A stretch of DNA of 64,000 bases from Oleiphilus messinensis (lineage in GTDB: Bacteria; Pseudomonadota; Gammaproteobacteria; Pseudomonadales; Oleiphilaceae). The DNA lies in NCBI RefSeq assembly GCF_002162375.1, contig NZ_CP021425.1, forward strand, positions 651,001-715,000, read 5' to 3'. Numbering within the stretch: the stretch's first letter is position 1; each line of letters begins with the position of its first letter. Shown here one piece after another: positions 9,441 to 17,895 of this stretch. Below the pieces are notes generated by a model that had not been told where the DNA came from, made no database searches, and saw only the letters and a list, made by a program, of their open reading frames with translations. The translations under genes and the position numbers were made by a program.

Positions 9441-9454
9441 TGTGATAAGTCACA
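9441..9454. promoter_or_regulatory. second dyad TGTGA-N4-TCACA next to the CRP-type site
   Basis: TGTGATAAGTCACA is a palindrome with the same half-sites as the preceding CRP-type site but with only four spacer bases, an FNR/CRP-superfamily spacing. Its centre is about 24 bp from that of the first site, roughly two helical turns, so a pair of regulators could bind the same face. Confidence 0.35.
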
Positions 9455-9584
9455 CTTTTGACTAGCTTAAAAATAGCTTGATACCTCCGTTTAAGTACAA
9501 TGATCAAGTGTCTGTTTTGAACAATTAGTAAGCAGTCAAAATCAACGAAAAGCACGACAGTTCAAAAATAGCCTGGTGACAGCA

Positions 9585-9635
9585 AGAAAGTTCGTGGGCA
9601 GAAAGGCCTGTGTTAGAAAGGTCTTTGGTAGAAAG
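9585..9635 (+). repeat. four AGAAAG blocks in 15-bp phase
   Basis: AGAAAG occurs at 9585, 9600, 9615 and 9630, exactly 15 bp apart, with diverged nine-base spacers between. Read in the frame starting at 9576 it would give an RK-x-x-x pentapeptide series. It is either a decayed 15-bp tandem repeat or a phased binding array. Confidence 0.45.
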
Positions 9636-10054
9636 TGCGTCGTGCTAATAAAGAAAGCAGTTCAGATAAAGCAGTACAATAAATTAGCAGCTGAGCCGAC
9701 GGGGCCAGAGTTTTACACCACTTGCACTCAATGGTGTGTGAGCCCACGTCAAACAAATCGACGTATTTGATAAGTATCACTCATTAATAATAAGAAGCTG
9801 AGGTGACTTAAGACCTCACGCGATTAAGCAGTCCGGTGATAATGCAGAATAAATCTGTATTGCAGTTCTCCACAGAGTGCAGCCCCGATTAGGTTGGATA
9901 ACCTCTATTGCGGCATAACCTGCTCAGTTGCTTCATATTCATATAACACATCATGTCCCGTAACTTGCCGGATGGTGTCCGGCCCGGACAGGCACAGGCT
10001 ATTTTGGCTGTGATGATCCACGTTGCGGTGGCATGTGCATTCAGAGGCACGAAT

Positions 10055-10570
10055 ATGAGTTTATTCACATTAAAAAAATCGATCGAATCTGTATCATTTA
10101 ATAAGAATCCCTTGAGCACTTTGTACTTCGGAGCCTGTTTGTCAGGAATGTTGTTCGCGTTGCCAGTGCTTGCTAATGGGCCAAATAGCGATGCCGAAGT
10201 CCGGGTATCCGGCGAAGCGGGTGCTGAAAAAGTGGTTGTCATTGTTGACGGTGTTGAAGTGGAGTTTGGCGTCAGCAGAAGTACACTGGAGACATTCTCT
10301 TTGCCTCAATTGGATGAATTCGGGCTCGCCGGCGCATACTTGCCTGGCGCTTTCGAACCCACTGCTGCGGGTGAAGCAGAAGGGGTTGACTCTACGACGC
10401 AAAATTTGTCTACGGACACCACAACGCAGCTATCAAGTTCGGAAATTGATGAGCAAAATAACCGGAGGGCTGAGGATCGGGAGAAAGTGGCTCAGGTCAA
10501 AGATGAGCGGGTTGTTCGCGCTGATGGGAATGTAGTGAGCGTAACCTCACTTGTCGTATCCAGTCGATAG
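10055..10570 (+). CDS. secreted hypothetical protein (171 aa)
   Basis: The start chosen is the ATG at 10055, with AGAGG (10043-10047) seven bases upstream; an in-frame extension to 9953 is possible but lacks a ribosome-binding site. Residues 1-38 look like a long signal peptide with a hydrophobic core (TLYFGACLSGMLFALPVLA) and a cleavage site near ANG. The mature protein is about 130 residues and acidic. It contains a short beta-like stretch (EKVVVIVDGVEVEFGV), then a T/S/Q-rich linker (TTQNLSTDTTTQLSSSEID), a charged helix (NNRRAEDREKVAQVKDERVV) and a C-terminal VVSVTSLVVSS. No family was recognised. It probably acts in the periplasm or outside the cell. Confidence 0.6.
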   Translation: MSLFTLKKSIESVSFNKNPLSTLYFGACLSGMLFALPVLANGPNSDAEVRVSGEAGAEKVVVIVDGVEVEFGVSRSTLETFSLPQLDEFGLAGAYLPGAFEPTAAGEAEGVDSTTQNLSTDTTTQLSSSEIDEQNNRRAEDREKVAQVKDERVVRADGNVVSVTSLVVSSR

Positions 10571-10591
10571 CGCAATGGCCCGGAGGCATAA

Positions 10592-11485
10592 TTATTCATG
10601 GGGGCTGAGTATCGTGTTGTTTAACAGCTCCCGGAATGCTTCATCCTTGATGTACTGGAGAATCTCAGATTTTTTCGGGTAAATTGACTGATTTTCGTCT
10701 GACCAGATGGACTCCAGATATTTATAACGCTTTTCCAAGTTGGGCTGAGTACGGTTCAGGCTGTATTGGTGGCAATTTACAATAGTCTTTAAAACAGGTT
10801 CATGGAATCCGATCGCGCTGTCCAATTCGCTGAGAAGGTTTTGCAGTCGTGAGAGGCTGTACTCGCAAAGCTTTTGCAGTTTATCCGGTGCGAGATTGGT
10901 CTTGTGTTCTTCGATTAATTCCCACAGTAGCTCAATATTCTCAAAAAAATTCTGTATATGTTTTTGTCTGAACAGGTTTTTCGGGACGCGGGTGGTCTCT
11001 GTAATTTGCTTGCGCAAAGCGTGATAATCAATGTTGCCAGAGGTGAGGTGCGCGTGGAGCAAATACCGTTGGGTCGTGAGAGGGTCGGACTCAATAAATG
11101 TCAAAAGCGACTTCGCGAGACTGGTTTTATCTTTCCGCAACAGGTAGCTTAATATTTTCTCACGATCAGAACCTTGATCCATATAACCGAGCTTGCTCTG
11201 CAGGCGACGAAATTCCAGTGCGAGTGCGGCACAGTGTTTACAGAAGTCAAAGCCTTCAGATTCTGGACAGTTGCAGGAACCTTCCAGTGTTGTAGGTGAG
11301 AGCTTTAATATGGCTGAATACGAATTTGTAGCATCACGAATAGAACCCTGCACAGTATCCCGTGATGCCTGGCGGTGCACATCCACTTCAGAAACGGCAT
11401 CGTTTTCGAAGAGGTGCTTTCCATTTTCGTAAGTCTGTTGACCTGCGAGTTTGGTGAGCAGCTCGGCGTTAATATCTAGTGCCAT
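10592..11485 (-). CDS. SWIM zinc-finger domain protein
   Basis: This 297-residue protein carries an N-terminal SWIM zinc finger. C71-x-C73 (GSCNCPES) and C82-x-H84 (FCKHCAAL) form the C-x-C-x(n)-C-x-H metal site inside the usual context V-x-G-S-I-R...Y-x-x-x-(V/I)...C-x-C-P. The remaining 200 residues are helical, with no catalytic motif seen; they may be a degenerate relative of the regions next to SWIM in SNF2-linked proteins, but no helicase follows. SWIM fingers mediate protein or nucleic-acid binding. The gene is convergent with 10055-10570, with a 21-bp gap. Confidence 0.8.
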   Translation of the reverse strand: MALDINAELLTKLAGQQTYENGKHLFENDAVSEVDVHRQASRDTVQGSIRDATNSYSAILKLSPTTLEGSCNCPESEGFDFCKHCAALALEFRRLQSKLGYMDQGSDREKILSYLLRKDKTSLAKSLLTFIESDPLTTQRYLLHAHLTSGNIDYHALRKQITETTRVPKNLFRQKHIQNFFENIELLWELIEEHKTNLAPDKLQKLCEYSLSRLQNLLSELDSAIGFHEPVLKTIVNCHQYSLNRTQPNLEKRYKYLESIWSDENQSIYPKKSEILQYIKDEAFRELLNNTILSPHE

Positions 11486-11649
11486 CGTATTGTGTAATTA
11501 CCTGTATAGTCCGTCTACTTCAGTTATGGAAGATGCTTACAAAGCCATGAATTTGTGAGTAAACTTCTGGGTGATTGACTTTCAGTCGTTCAACTTTGAA
11601 CATACAAAGCTTCGATACTACTCTGGATAGAGTATAAGTGGAAGTGTAT

Positions 11650-11850
11650 ATGAGGCAGGCTATCATTGGATTTCATCAGGACGAACAGCGGGACTGGGTT
11701 GCTGACCTGGCGTGTGGGCACAGTCAGCATGTACGTCATCGGCCACCATTTCAAAACAGGCCATGGGTGATCTCAGAACAAGGTCGTGCGAATTTTGTGG
11801 GTCACAAGTTGAACTGTCTGTTGTGTGATGTGCAGAATACTCACAAGTAA
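11650..11850 (+). CDS. DUF3565 family small protein
   Basis: This 66-residue protein matches the DUF3565 pattern throughout: AIIGFHQDEQRDWVADLACGHSQHVRH, then PPFQNRPWV and a C-terminal L-x-C-x-x-C pair (KLNCLLCDV). The conserved C-G-H-x-Q-H-x-R-H block plus the late C-x-x-C suggest a metal site. The ATG at 11650 follows GGAAG (11640-11644) at five bases; a GTG at 11638 would add four residues. Function is unknown. Confidence 0.85.
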   Translation: MRQAIIGFHQDEQRDWVADLACGHSQHVRHRPPFQNRPWVISEQGRANFVGHKLNCLLCDVQNTHK

Positions 11851-11940
11851 ACCGACAATAAGCACCGGGACAACTGATAATGTAGGCCGGTTAGGGAGAG
11901 GACAATGCAGATATTCATCGTGACGAAAGGAGTGTTGTGA

Positions 11941-12966
11941 ATGCGGGTGGTCGTGCTGGGTGCAGGGGCGGTAGGGTGCTTTCTGGGAGGCTGCTTACAA
12001 GCGTCAGGCGTTAAGGTCAGCTATATTGGCCGACAACGGATCAAGAATATCGTCACGGAATTCGGTTTAACCGTGAGTGACTGGAAAGGCCGGTTAGTCA
12101 GTTTCGCACCTGAAGCGGTGGATTACCATAAATCAGGGGAGTGCCTGACGTATGCCGATATCATATTGGTCACCGTAAAAAGTGGCGATACGGCCAGCGC
12201 AGCTAAAACAATTAAAGAGTATGCATCACCGAGAGCCTTGGTGGTGAGTTTTCAAAACGGCGTTTGTAATAGTGATGTACTGCGGGCGAACCTGCCCGGA
12301 TTCAAAGTACTGTCCGGGATGATTCCTTTTAATGTAGCTGAACAGCCCGGTGGGCGTTTTCACAGCGGCACTGAGGGTGATTTATTCATTGAAGAACTTG
12401 ACGATGCGCATCGATCATTGCTTAACCTTTTCCAGGGGGCCGGCGTGGGTATTGTCGCCCGCTCAGACATGGCATCTGTTCAGTGGAGCAAGCTTGTGCT
12501 GAATCTGAATAATTCCATTAATGCGTTGTCTGGGTTAGCACTTAAAGAGCAATTAATGGATCGTACCTATCGCCAAGTTGTGTCGGCGGCGACGGCTGAA
12601 GGCCTGACGGTTTTGAAAGCCGCAGGCATCACACCCGTGCGAACCGGTAAAGTCGTACCGCAACTGGTTCCTCACGTGTTAAAACTGCCGAATTTCATGT
12701 TTCTGAAAGTCGCCAGTGCCATGATTAAAATTGATGAATCCGCAAGATCTTCGATGCAGGATGATCTGCGCCTTGGTCGCAGAACCGAAGTGGATTACCT
12801 AAACGGTGAAATTGTAAAGTTGGCGGCGCGAGTCGGCGTTGAGGCTCCAGTCAATTCCCGTATCGTTGACCTGCTAAAAGCGGCAGAAGCAGCAGGGCGG
12901 GGGTCGCCAAAAATGTCAGCAAATGCGCTATATACCTCTGTGCTGAAACCAGCGGTAAAAGCCTGA
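11941..12966 (+). CDS. panE: 2-dehydropantoate 2-reductase (ketopantoate reductase) family
   Basis: This 341-residue protein reduces 2-dehydropantoate to pantoate with NADPH in the pantothenate/CoA pathway, or is a close paralogue acting on another 2-oxo acid. The N-terminus has the dinucleotide motif GAGAVGCFLGG (about 7-17), followed by the domain-linking segment VTVKSGDTASAA and FQNGVCN. The C-terminal domain contains W-S-K-L-V-L-N-L-N-N with the catalytic lysine, and SSMQDDLRLGRRTEVDYLNGEIV, which is typical of ApbA/PanE. A strong AAAGGAG precedes the start. Length is slightly above the family norm of about 300. It stands alone. Confidence 0.9.
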   Translation: MRVVVLGAGAVGCFLGGCLQASGVKVSYIGRQRIKNIVTEFGLTVSDWKGRLVSFAPEAVDYHKSGECLTYADIILVTVKSGDTASAAKTIKEYASPRALVVSFQNGVCNSDVLRANLPGFKVLSGMIPFNVAEQPGGRFHSGTEGDLFIEELDDAHRSLLNLFQGAGVGIVARSDMASVQWSKLVLNLNNSINALSGLALKEQLMDRTYRQVVSAATAEGLTVLKAAGITPVRTGKVVPQLVPHVLKLPNFMFLKVASAMIKIDESARSSMQDDLRLGRRTEVDYLNGEIVKLAARVGVEAPVNSRIVDLLKAAEAAGRGSPKMSANALYTSVLKPAVKA

Positions 12967-12992
12967 GTCAACTCTTTATCTGCTACGATCTA

Positions 12993-13376
12993 TCAGTGCA
13001 GATCTTCTGCGTGCGTTTTCAGTGTTTCCAGGTCGATGATCTCCAGGGCTCGAATGTGAGTTGCCATGATCCGGATTCTCGGGGCCATACCGTCTTCAAA
13101 TGCCTGTCGCCATCGTGACGCACACAGACACCAGCTATCGCCTGACTTGAGGCCGGGAAAGCCGAATTCCGGTCTTGCTGTCGATAGGTCGTTACCCTTA
13201 AAGCGTGAATACTCTAAAAACTCCTGGGTCATTACTGCGCATACCGTGTGTGATCCGGCATCCTGTTCGCAGGTGTTGCAGTGACCGTCCCGAAAGAAAC
13301 CGGTTTTCGGATCCAGACTGCAGGATTCCAGTGGGAGTCCCAGTACATTGAGCGCTTCGTTTTTGACGAGTTCCAT
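12993..13376 (-). CDS. DUF2237 family protein
   Basis: The conserved region begins at NVLGLPLESCSLDPKTGFFRDGHCNT and continues with AGSHTVCAVMTQEFLEYS, GNDLSTARPEFGFPGLKSGD and WCLCASRWRQAFEDG, all signatures of DUF2237. It has several conserved cysteines and H-T-V-C. An ATG at 13374-13376 gives a 127-residue protein of normal family length; an upstream ATG at 13439 would add 21 residues that are not conserved. The function of the family is not known. It is convergent with the PanE-like gene. Confidence 0.88.
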   Translation of the reverse strand: MELVKNEALNVLGLPLESCSLDPKTGFFRDGHCNTCEQDAGSHTVCAVMTQEFLEYSRFKGNDLSTARPEFGFPGLKSGDSWCLCASRWRQAFEDGMAPRIRIMATHIRALEIIDLETLKTHAEDLH

Positions 13377-13545
13377 TATTGATTCCAAGGTTCGTTGGGT
13401 AAGACGTTTTTGCCCGATTCCCTTTCTGTTCAGGTTCAACTCAGGCTCGCGCCCTAGTTTACAAAGTTTGGTGGTGACAAAGAAGTGGCCACATTGGATT
13501 TTGCCTCAACTTTCCTCCACCTGAGCCCTAAAACGATACAGTTTA

Positions 13546-13579
13546 TGTATTCTAGGTCGACTTTGTATTCTGGGTCTAC
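13546..13579 (+). promoter_or_regulatory. direct-repeat pair upstream of the DUF4214 gene
   Basis: Two 16-mers, TGTATTCTAGGTCGAC (13546-13561) and TGTATTCTGGGTCTAC (13564-13579), differ at two positions and are offset by 18 bp. They sit 52-85 bp upstream of the ATG at 13631. The spacing and position fit a direct-repeat operator or an UP-type element for this gene. No regulator is assigned. Confidence 0.35.
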
Positions 13580-13630
13580 ACTATCCTGTGTGCAGCGACG
13601 TTTTATCCCATTTACAGGGTTGTAATCAAT

Positions 13631-15730
13631 ATGATCAGACATTCAGGGTTATTTGCTTTTCTTTTGGCGGCATTCACCCAGGGTTTTTCCACTTTTGTGA
13701 CAGCCCAATGTTCATCTGCTGAATTTAGCGGTGCAGAAAATAAAGTCATTAGTGCTTACATTGCTTATTACGGGCGGATTCCAGACACGGCGGGACTTGA
13801 ATTTTGGAGCGGAGAGGTTGAGCAACAAGGTTCGTTGGATGCCATTATCGAAAGCTTCGGCAACTCGGAAGAGTTTGAAAGCAATTTTGCACATCTTGAT
13901 TCCGAGACGTTGATTAATAATCTCTATTTGCAGGCATTCAGCCGAAGTGCGGATGATGCTGGATTGGCATTTTACGTAGATGAACTTGAAAATGGCCGGA
14001 TCAGCCTTCAGGAAATAGCGGTCAGCATTATTAACGGTATTCAAGGGGAAGATGAAGAGATCATTCGTAACAAGATTGCTGTCGGCCAGCATTATGTCAT
14101 TCAGGCTCTGGATCAGGGTATTGAATTTAGCGAAGATCAGATGGCAGGTTTGCTGGATGTCGTATCTACTGATGAAACCTCAACTATTGAAGCTTGTGAG
14201 GCGATAACCAGCGAAATCGAGGCGTTGGTTGTAGAACAGGAAGACAATGAATTTTTTACTGAAAACAGTTGTGATAATGGTTCCGATGAAAACGAGCCAA
14301 TTAAAAAGTCTGCCACGCTCGAAGGGGTGAGTGGACTCTCTTATAGCAGTGAAACGGAAGCGACTGTTGCCGGTATTAAAAAGTCAGTGGCGGGTGTTAC
14401 CGGGCTGAATGGTGAGTTTGAGTACTACGAAATGTGTGGCGAGTCTGCGAGTACTGCATTTTGTATGGGGGTTAAGAAGAATTGTGACGTCGAGGAAGTT
14501 GTTACGGCCGTGGAGATTGATCGTATGCGCCTGGGGGGAAGAATCCTGGGGATTATCCGTGATCCGGGTGATGAGGTGAGCTTTGAGGATATCGTCTCTC
14601 AAAGTTTTCCGGATCAAACAGATGAGGGGAAACAAAAAATCCGGCGCAACATTTACCGCTTGTTGTTAACACTGGATGAAGATGGCGATCAGGAAAATGG
14701 GATCGCCTTAAATGAAACGATTCGAACCCAAGCTGAAGATTTTGCCGATAACCTCGATTTCACCTTGGATGAATTTGAAAATGATCAGCAGGTTATAAAC
14801 TTCATTGCGGCTGCCGGGGCTGATCAGCTGGTGCCTCGGGATAAGGCTGATGAATTTGAGGCATCGTTGCCGCTATTGCCCAAGTCGTTTACTGTTTCGG
14901 GTTCTATTCTGGGTCTGGAAGGGCCGATCACGCTCTCGCTTAATGACAGAGAACAAATCACTACTTTCCCCAGAACGTTCTCCTTTACTTCACGGCTGCA
15001 ACCCGAGCAGCCTTATCTCGTGCGTATTGTCGAGATCCCGGATCAATTTGAGTGTGTGCTGGATAACGCCCAAGGCATCATTGCATTCGAACCCGTCACC
15101 AATGTTCGGGTACTTTGTCGTGATAAAGCTGGAAGTGAGCCAGACGGTGAAGTTCCAGACGGTGAAACGCCCGGCGGAGAAGTTCCAGACGGCGAGATGC
15201 CCAGCGGAGAAATTCCAGACGGCGAGGTGCCCGGCGGAGAAGTTCCAGACGGCGAGATGCCCGGCGGAGAAATTCCAGACGGCGAGATGCCCAGCGGAGA
15301 AATTCCAGACGGCGAGATGCCCGGCGGAGAAATTCCAGACGGCGAGATGCCCAGCGGAGAAATTCCAGACGGCGAGATGCCCAGCGGAGAAATTCCAGAC
15401 GGCGAGGTGCCCGGCGGAGAAGTTCCAGACGGTGAAATGCCCGGCGGAGAAGTTCCAGACGGCGAGATGCCCAGCGGAGAAATTCCAGACGGTGAAATGC
15501 CCGGCGGAGAAGTTCCAGACGGTGAAATGCCCGGTGGAGAAGTTCCAGACGGCGAGGTGCCCGGCGGAGACGTTCCAGACGGCGAGATGCCCAGCGGAGA
15601 AATTCCAGACGGTGAAATGCCCGGCGGTGAAGTTCCAGGCGGCGAGATGCCGGGCGGAGAAATGCCGAGCAGCGAATCGCCTAATGGTGAAATGACTGAG
15701 GGGCCAGTTGAGCCAGTGGCCCCGAGATAA
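13631..15730 (+). CDS. secreted DUF4214 protein with long P-x-G-E-x pentapeptide-repeat tail
   Basis: This 699-residue protein has a signal peptide at 1-25 (FAFLLAAFTQGFSTFVTA). A DUF4214 domain follows at about 34-165 (VISAYIAYYGRIPDTAGLEFW, then LYLQAFSRSADDAGLAFYVDEL), then an uncharacterised acidic region (about 220-415). A beta-rich module at about 418-500 resembles the V-x-G-x-(I/V)-x-G-L-x-G-x-(I/V)-x-L modules of surface proteins (TVSGSILGLEGPITLSLNDR, ending VTNVRVLC). Residues about 504-688 are 37 consecutive P-[DGS]-G-E-[VMI] pentapeptides, and the protein ends in VAPR with no anchor motif. It is probably an extracellular or surface protein with an extended stalk. A paralogous DUF4214 domain is at 46176. 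Confidence 0.85.
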   Translation: MIRHSGLFAFLLAAFTQGFSTFVTAQCSSAEFSGAENKVISAYIAYYGRIPDTAGLEFWSGEVEQQGSLDAIIESFGNSEEFESNFAHLDSETLINNLYLQAFSRSADDAGLAFYVDELENGRISLQEIAVSIINGIQGEDEEIIRNKIAVGQHYVIQALDQGIEFSEDQMAGLLDVVSTDETSTIEACEAITSEIEALVVEQEDNEFFTENSCDNGSDENEPIKKSATLEGVSGLSYSSETEATVAGIKKSVAGVTGLNGEFEYYEMCGESASTAFCMGVKKNCDVEEVVTAVEIDRMRLGGRILGIIRDPGDEVSFEDIVSQSFPDQTDEGKQKIRRNIYRLLLTLDEDGDQENGIALNETIRTQAEDFADNLDFTLDEFENDQQVINFIAAAGADQLVPRDKADEFEASLPLLPKSFTVSGSILGLEGPITLSLNDREQITTFPRTFSFTSRLQPEQPYLVRIVEIPDQFECVLDNAQGIIAFEPVTNVRVLCRDKAGSEPDGEVPDGETPGGEVPDGEMPSGEIPDGEVPGGEVPDGEMPGGEIPDGEMPSGEIPDGEMPGGEIPDGEMPSGEIPDGEMPSGEIPDGEVPGGEVPDGEMPGGEVPDGEMPSGEIPDGEMPGGEVPDGEMPGGEVPDGEVPGGDVPDGEMPSGEIPDGEMPGGEVPGGEMPGGEMPSSESPNGEMTEGPVEPVAPR
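15140..15694 (+). repeat. in-frame tandem repeat, 15-bp/30-bp units (about 37 pentapeptides)
   Basis: The segment is an uninterrupted array of 15-bp units encoding P-x-G-E-x. They are mostly paired into 30-bp units of the type TTCCAGACGGCGAGATGCCC plus GGCGGAGAA. Variants are limited to D/G/S at position 2 and V/M/I at position 5, with degenerate units only at the right end. The high nucleotide identity between copies points to recent expansion and possible copy-number variation. All three forward frames lack stops, which produces a long spurious frame (14805-15695). Confidence 0.95.
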
Positions 15731-15738
15731 AGCGAAAC

Positions 15739-17766
15739 TCAGTGAACGCCCGTGAGCAAGTAGGCTTCAGCGGCTTCGACTTGAGAAACTTTTCCCCCAA
15801 GCACAACAATATCGCCACGCTCGAACAATAAATTTTCATAGGGGGCAAGCAGTGTCTGCTCCTGTCGACGGATGGAATGCAGGGTCACGCCGTGAGGCCC
15901 CAAGTTGAGTTCCCCAGGGGCTTTCGAACAAGCCCAAGCCCCTTGAGGCAGGTAGACTGGCTGCATGATCTGAGCATCGACATCCGGTGACAAACTTTGC
16001 CGGGATTTCTCGCCCAGGAAATATCCTTTGAGTACATTGTAACGAGAGGCTCGAACGGAATTGAGCAAGTTGTCGATGCGGTCGTTGGAAATGTTCAAGC
16101 TGGCCATGACTGCAGAGACAATCGTCAGGCTCGCCTCATGAATTTCAGGTATAACTTCGTCTGCCCCGGACTCAATCAGCACATCAGCATGGCTGTCGTC
16201 ACGGCTTCGGACAATAATCGGCCGGGAATTACCCGTGGCACGAATCGCGACAATGATGTGTTTCGAGGTCAGGTAATCATCGAAACTGATAACCACCAAT
16301 GCCGCATGATCCAGGCCTAGCTTTTCGAGAATGGATAAGTTTCGGGTATCCCCGAAGAATACGGTTTCACCCGCATCCCGAGCCATTCTGACGCGCGCGG
16401 GGTCATCATCAATGGCGACATAGGGAATATCTTCTTGTTGCATAAATCTGCCGAGTGCCTGCCCTACACGGCCATAGCCGAGAATCATGACGTGTTGTTG
16501 CTTTTCCGAGTTGTTTTGCTCCACTGCTGTTTCCGAGTGCGAGTCCGCGACTGAATCATGCGCGAATGCTGGAAGGGGGTCTGTTTGTGTCGAGCGTGAC
16601 AATCGGCGCAGAACGGTTTGGGCGATGGGGTCGACATGTTTCATCAGGAAGGGGGTGACGGCCATGCTGACAACGATAATACTGACAAAGAATGAAGCCT
16701 GATCAACGGGTATCAACTGATCGCCTTGTCCCATGGCAATCAAGGCGAAACCAAACTCTCCGCCCTGGCACAACACGACTCCTGCCCTAAGTGCATCTGA
16801 ATGCTTGTCCCCCAAAAGAACACACAATAGTGTAATCAGGGCGCATTTGAAGATGATCAGGCACGCTGAGAAGAACAGGATGCGGTACCAGTATTCGGTG
16901 AGTAACTCAAAATCGACCATAAAGCCGATTGAGACGAAAAACAAGCCAAGCAATAAGTCCCGAAAGGGCCTGATTTCATTCTCAATTTGATGGCGAAAAT
17001 GGCTTTCACCCAACATCATTCCCGCCATAAACGCGCCGAGTGCCATGGCGAGTCCGAGAAAATGAGCAATTGCAGCGGCGCTCAGTGCTACGGTGAGTAC
17101 GGTCAGAACAAACAGTTCCTGAGATTTAGTCGCGCTGATGCGGGTGAAGAGTGGGGGCAGAATGTATTTGCCAGACCAGCCAATAAACAGAAAGTACCCC
17201 GCACCTTTGATCAGAGTCCAGATCAGTGTCATGAAAAGTCCACTGTCACCACTTTTCCCGGTGGCGGACAGGAAAATCAATAAAACGACCGCTGCAATAT
17301 CCTGAAACAGCAGAATACCAATTGCAATTTGTCCATGTCGTGTGTTGATCTGCTGATAGCGCGCAAGCTCTTTGGTAACGATTGCGGTGGAGGAGAGTGC
17401 CAGCGCAGAGGCCGCAATAAAGGCCGTGCTGAGTTCGCTTCCCCATGCGAGATTGGCCACAAGAAACACGGCGAGACAGATAACGACTTGCAGTGAGCCC
17501 ATGCCGAATACGGTTTTCCGTAATGCAAACAAGCGCGGTAACGAAAATTCCAAACCAAGGGTGAACAGTAAAAAGGCGACCCCAAACTCGGCGAGTATAT
17601 GATATGCATGTGGGTCGCTTACCAAGCCGGTTACATTGGGGCCAACCACAATCCCGACCAGAAAATAGAGCAGTATGGTTGGAATGCCATAGCGTTGGAG
17701 CCACGCGGCAAGTAAAACGGTCAGTGTCAAGATAATGATAATTTCGTTGAGCATACCCGAAGTCAA
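15739..17766 (-). CDS. CPA2-family cation:proton antiporter with RCK (TrkA-N/TrkA-C) domains, KefB/YbaL type
   Basis: This 675-residue inner-membrane protein starts with a transport domain of about 12 helices (residues 5-385) including FLLFTLGLEFSLPRLF, the family's G-L-E-F motif. A TrkA-N nucleotide-binding domain (about 425-545) begins HVMILGYGRVGQALGRFM, with acidic DDDP at the end of the second strand. A C-terminal TrkA-C domain (about 590-672) ends GDIVVLGG. It is expected to exchange K+ or Na+ for H+ under ligand control. No KefF/KefG ancillary quinone reductase is next to it. It is convergent with the repeat protein at an 8-bp gap. Confidence 0.93.
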   Translation of the reverse strand: MTSGMLNEIIIILTLTVLLAAWLQRYGIPTILLYFLVGIVVGPNVTGLVSDPHAYHILAEFGVAFLLFTLGLEFSLPRLFALRKTVFGMGSLQVVICLAVFLVANLAWGSELSTAFIAASALALSSTAIVTKELARYQQINTRHGQIAIGILLFQDIAAVVLLIFLSATGKSGDSGLFMTLIWTLIKGAGYFLFIGWSGKYILPPLFTRISATKSQELFVLTVLTVALSAAAIAHFLGLAMALGAFMAGMMLGESHFRHQIENEIRPFRDLLLGLFFVSIGFMVDFELLTEYWYRILFFSACLIIFKCALITLLCVLLGDKHSDALRAGVVLCQGGEFGFALIAMGQGDQLIPVDQASFFVSIIVVSMAVTPFLMKHVDPIAQTVLRRLSRSTQTDPLPAFAHDSVADSHSETAVEQNNSEKQQHVMILGYGRVGQALGRFMQQEDIPYVAIDDDPARVRMARDAGETVFFGDTRNLSILEKLGLDHAALVVISFDDYLTSKHIIVAIRATGNSRPIIVRSRDDSHADVLIESGADEVIPEIHEASLTIVSAVMASLNISNDRIDNLLNSVRASRYNVLKGYFLGEKSRQSLSPDVDAQIMQPVYLPQGAWACSKAPGELNLGPHGVTLHSIRRQEQTLLAPYENLLFERGDIVVLGGKVSQVEAAEAYLLTGVH

Positions 17767-17895
17767 GGTGTTAATCCTTTGATTAGAGAGGCTGAGGGGT
17801 TTGGTCTATTTGCCTCTAAGGGTAGCTTGAACGGGGCTGCTGTGCATTGATGCACAGCAGATTGAAGCATTGAAGTGTGTCGTTAACCGTTAATT

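Larger units (their letters stand above)
9247..10054. other. 808-bp region between ppnP and a secreted-protein gene
   Basis: The region holds two dyad-symmetric TGTGA/TCACA sites (9416-9454, listed separately) and a set of four AGAAAG blocks at exact 15-bp spacing (9585-9635, listed separately). A small hairpin CCGGA-tggtg-TCCGG lies near 9969. A basic 64-codon GTG frame (9576-9770) spans the AGAAAG repeats but has no ribosome-binding site and is not accepted as a gene. No RNA gene was recognised. Confidence 0.5.

Noticed and set aside
9576..9770. 64-codon basic frame over the AGAAAG blocks
   Set aside because: No ribosome-binding site, repeat-driven composition (R-K-x-x-x) and no family; listed as repeat instead.
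13454..13642. 62-codon minus-strand frame
   Set aside because: Lies over the direct-repeat promoter region of the DUF4214 gene and has no ribosome-binding site.
14805..15695. Long frame with K-F-Q-T-A-R-C-P-A-E repeats
   Set aside because: It is the +2 frame of the DUF4214 pentapeptide array; a 30-bp repeat without stops opens every frame. No start site or family match.
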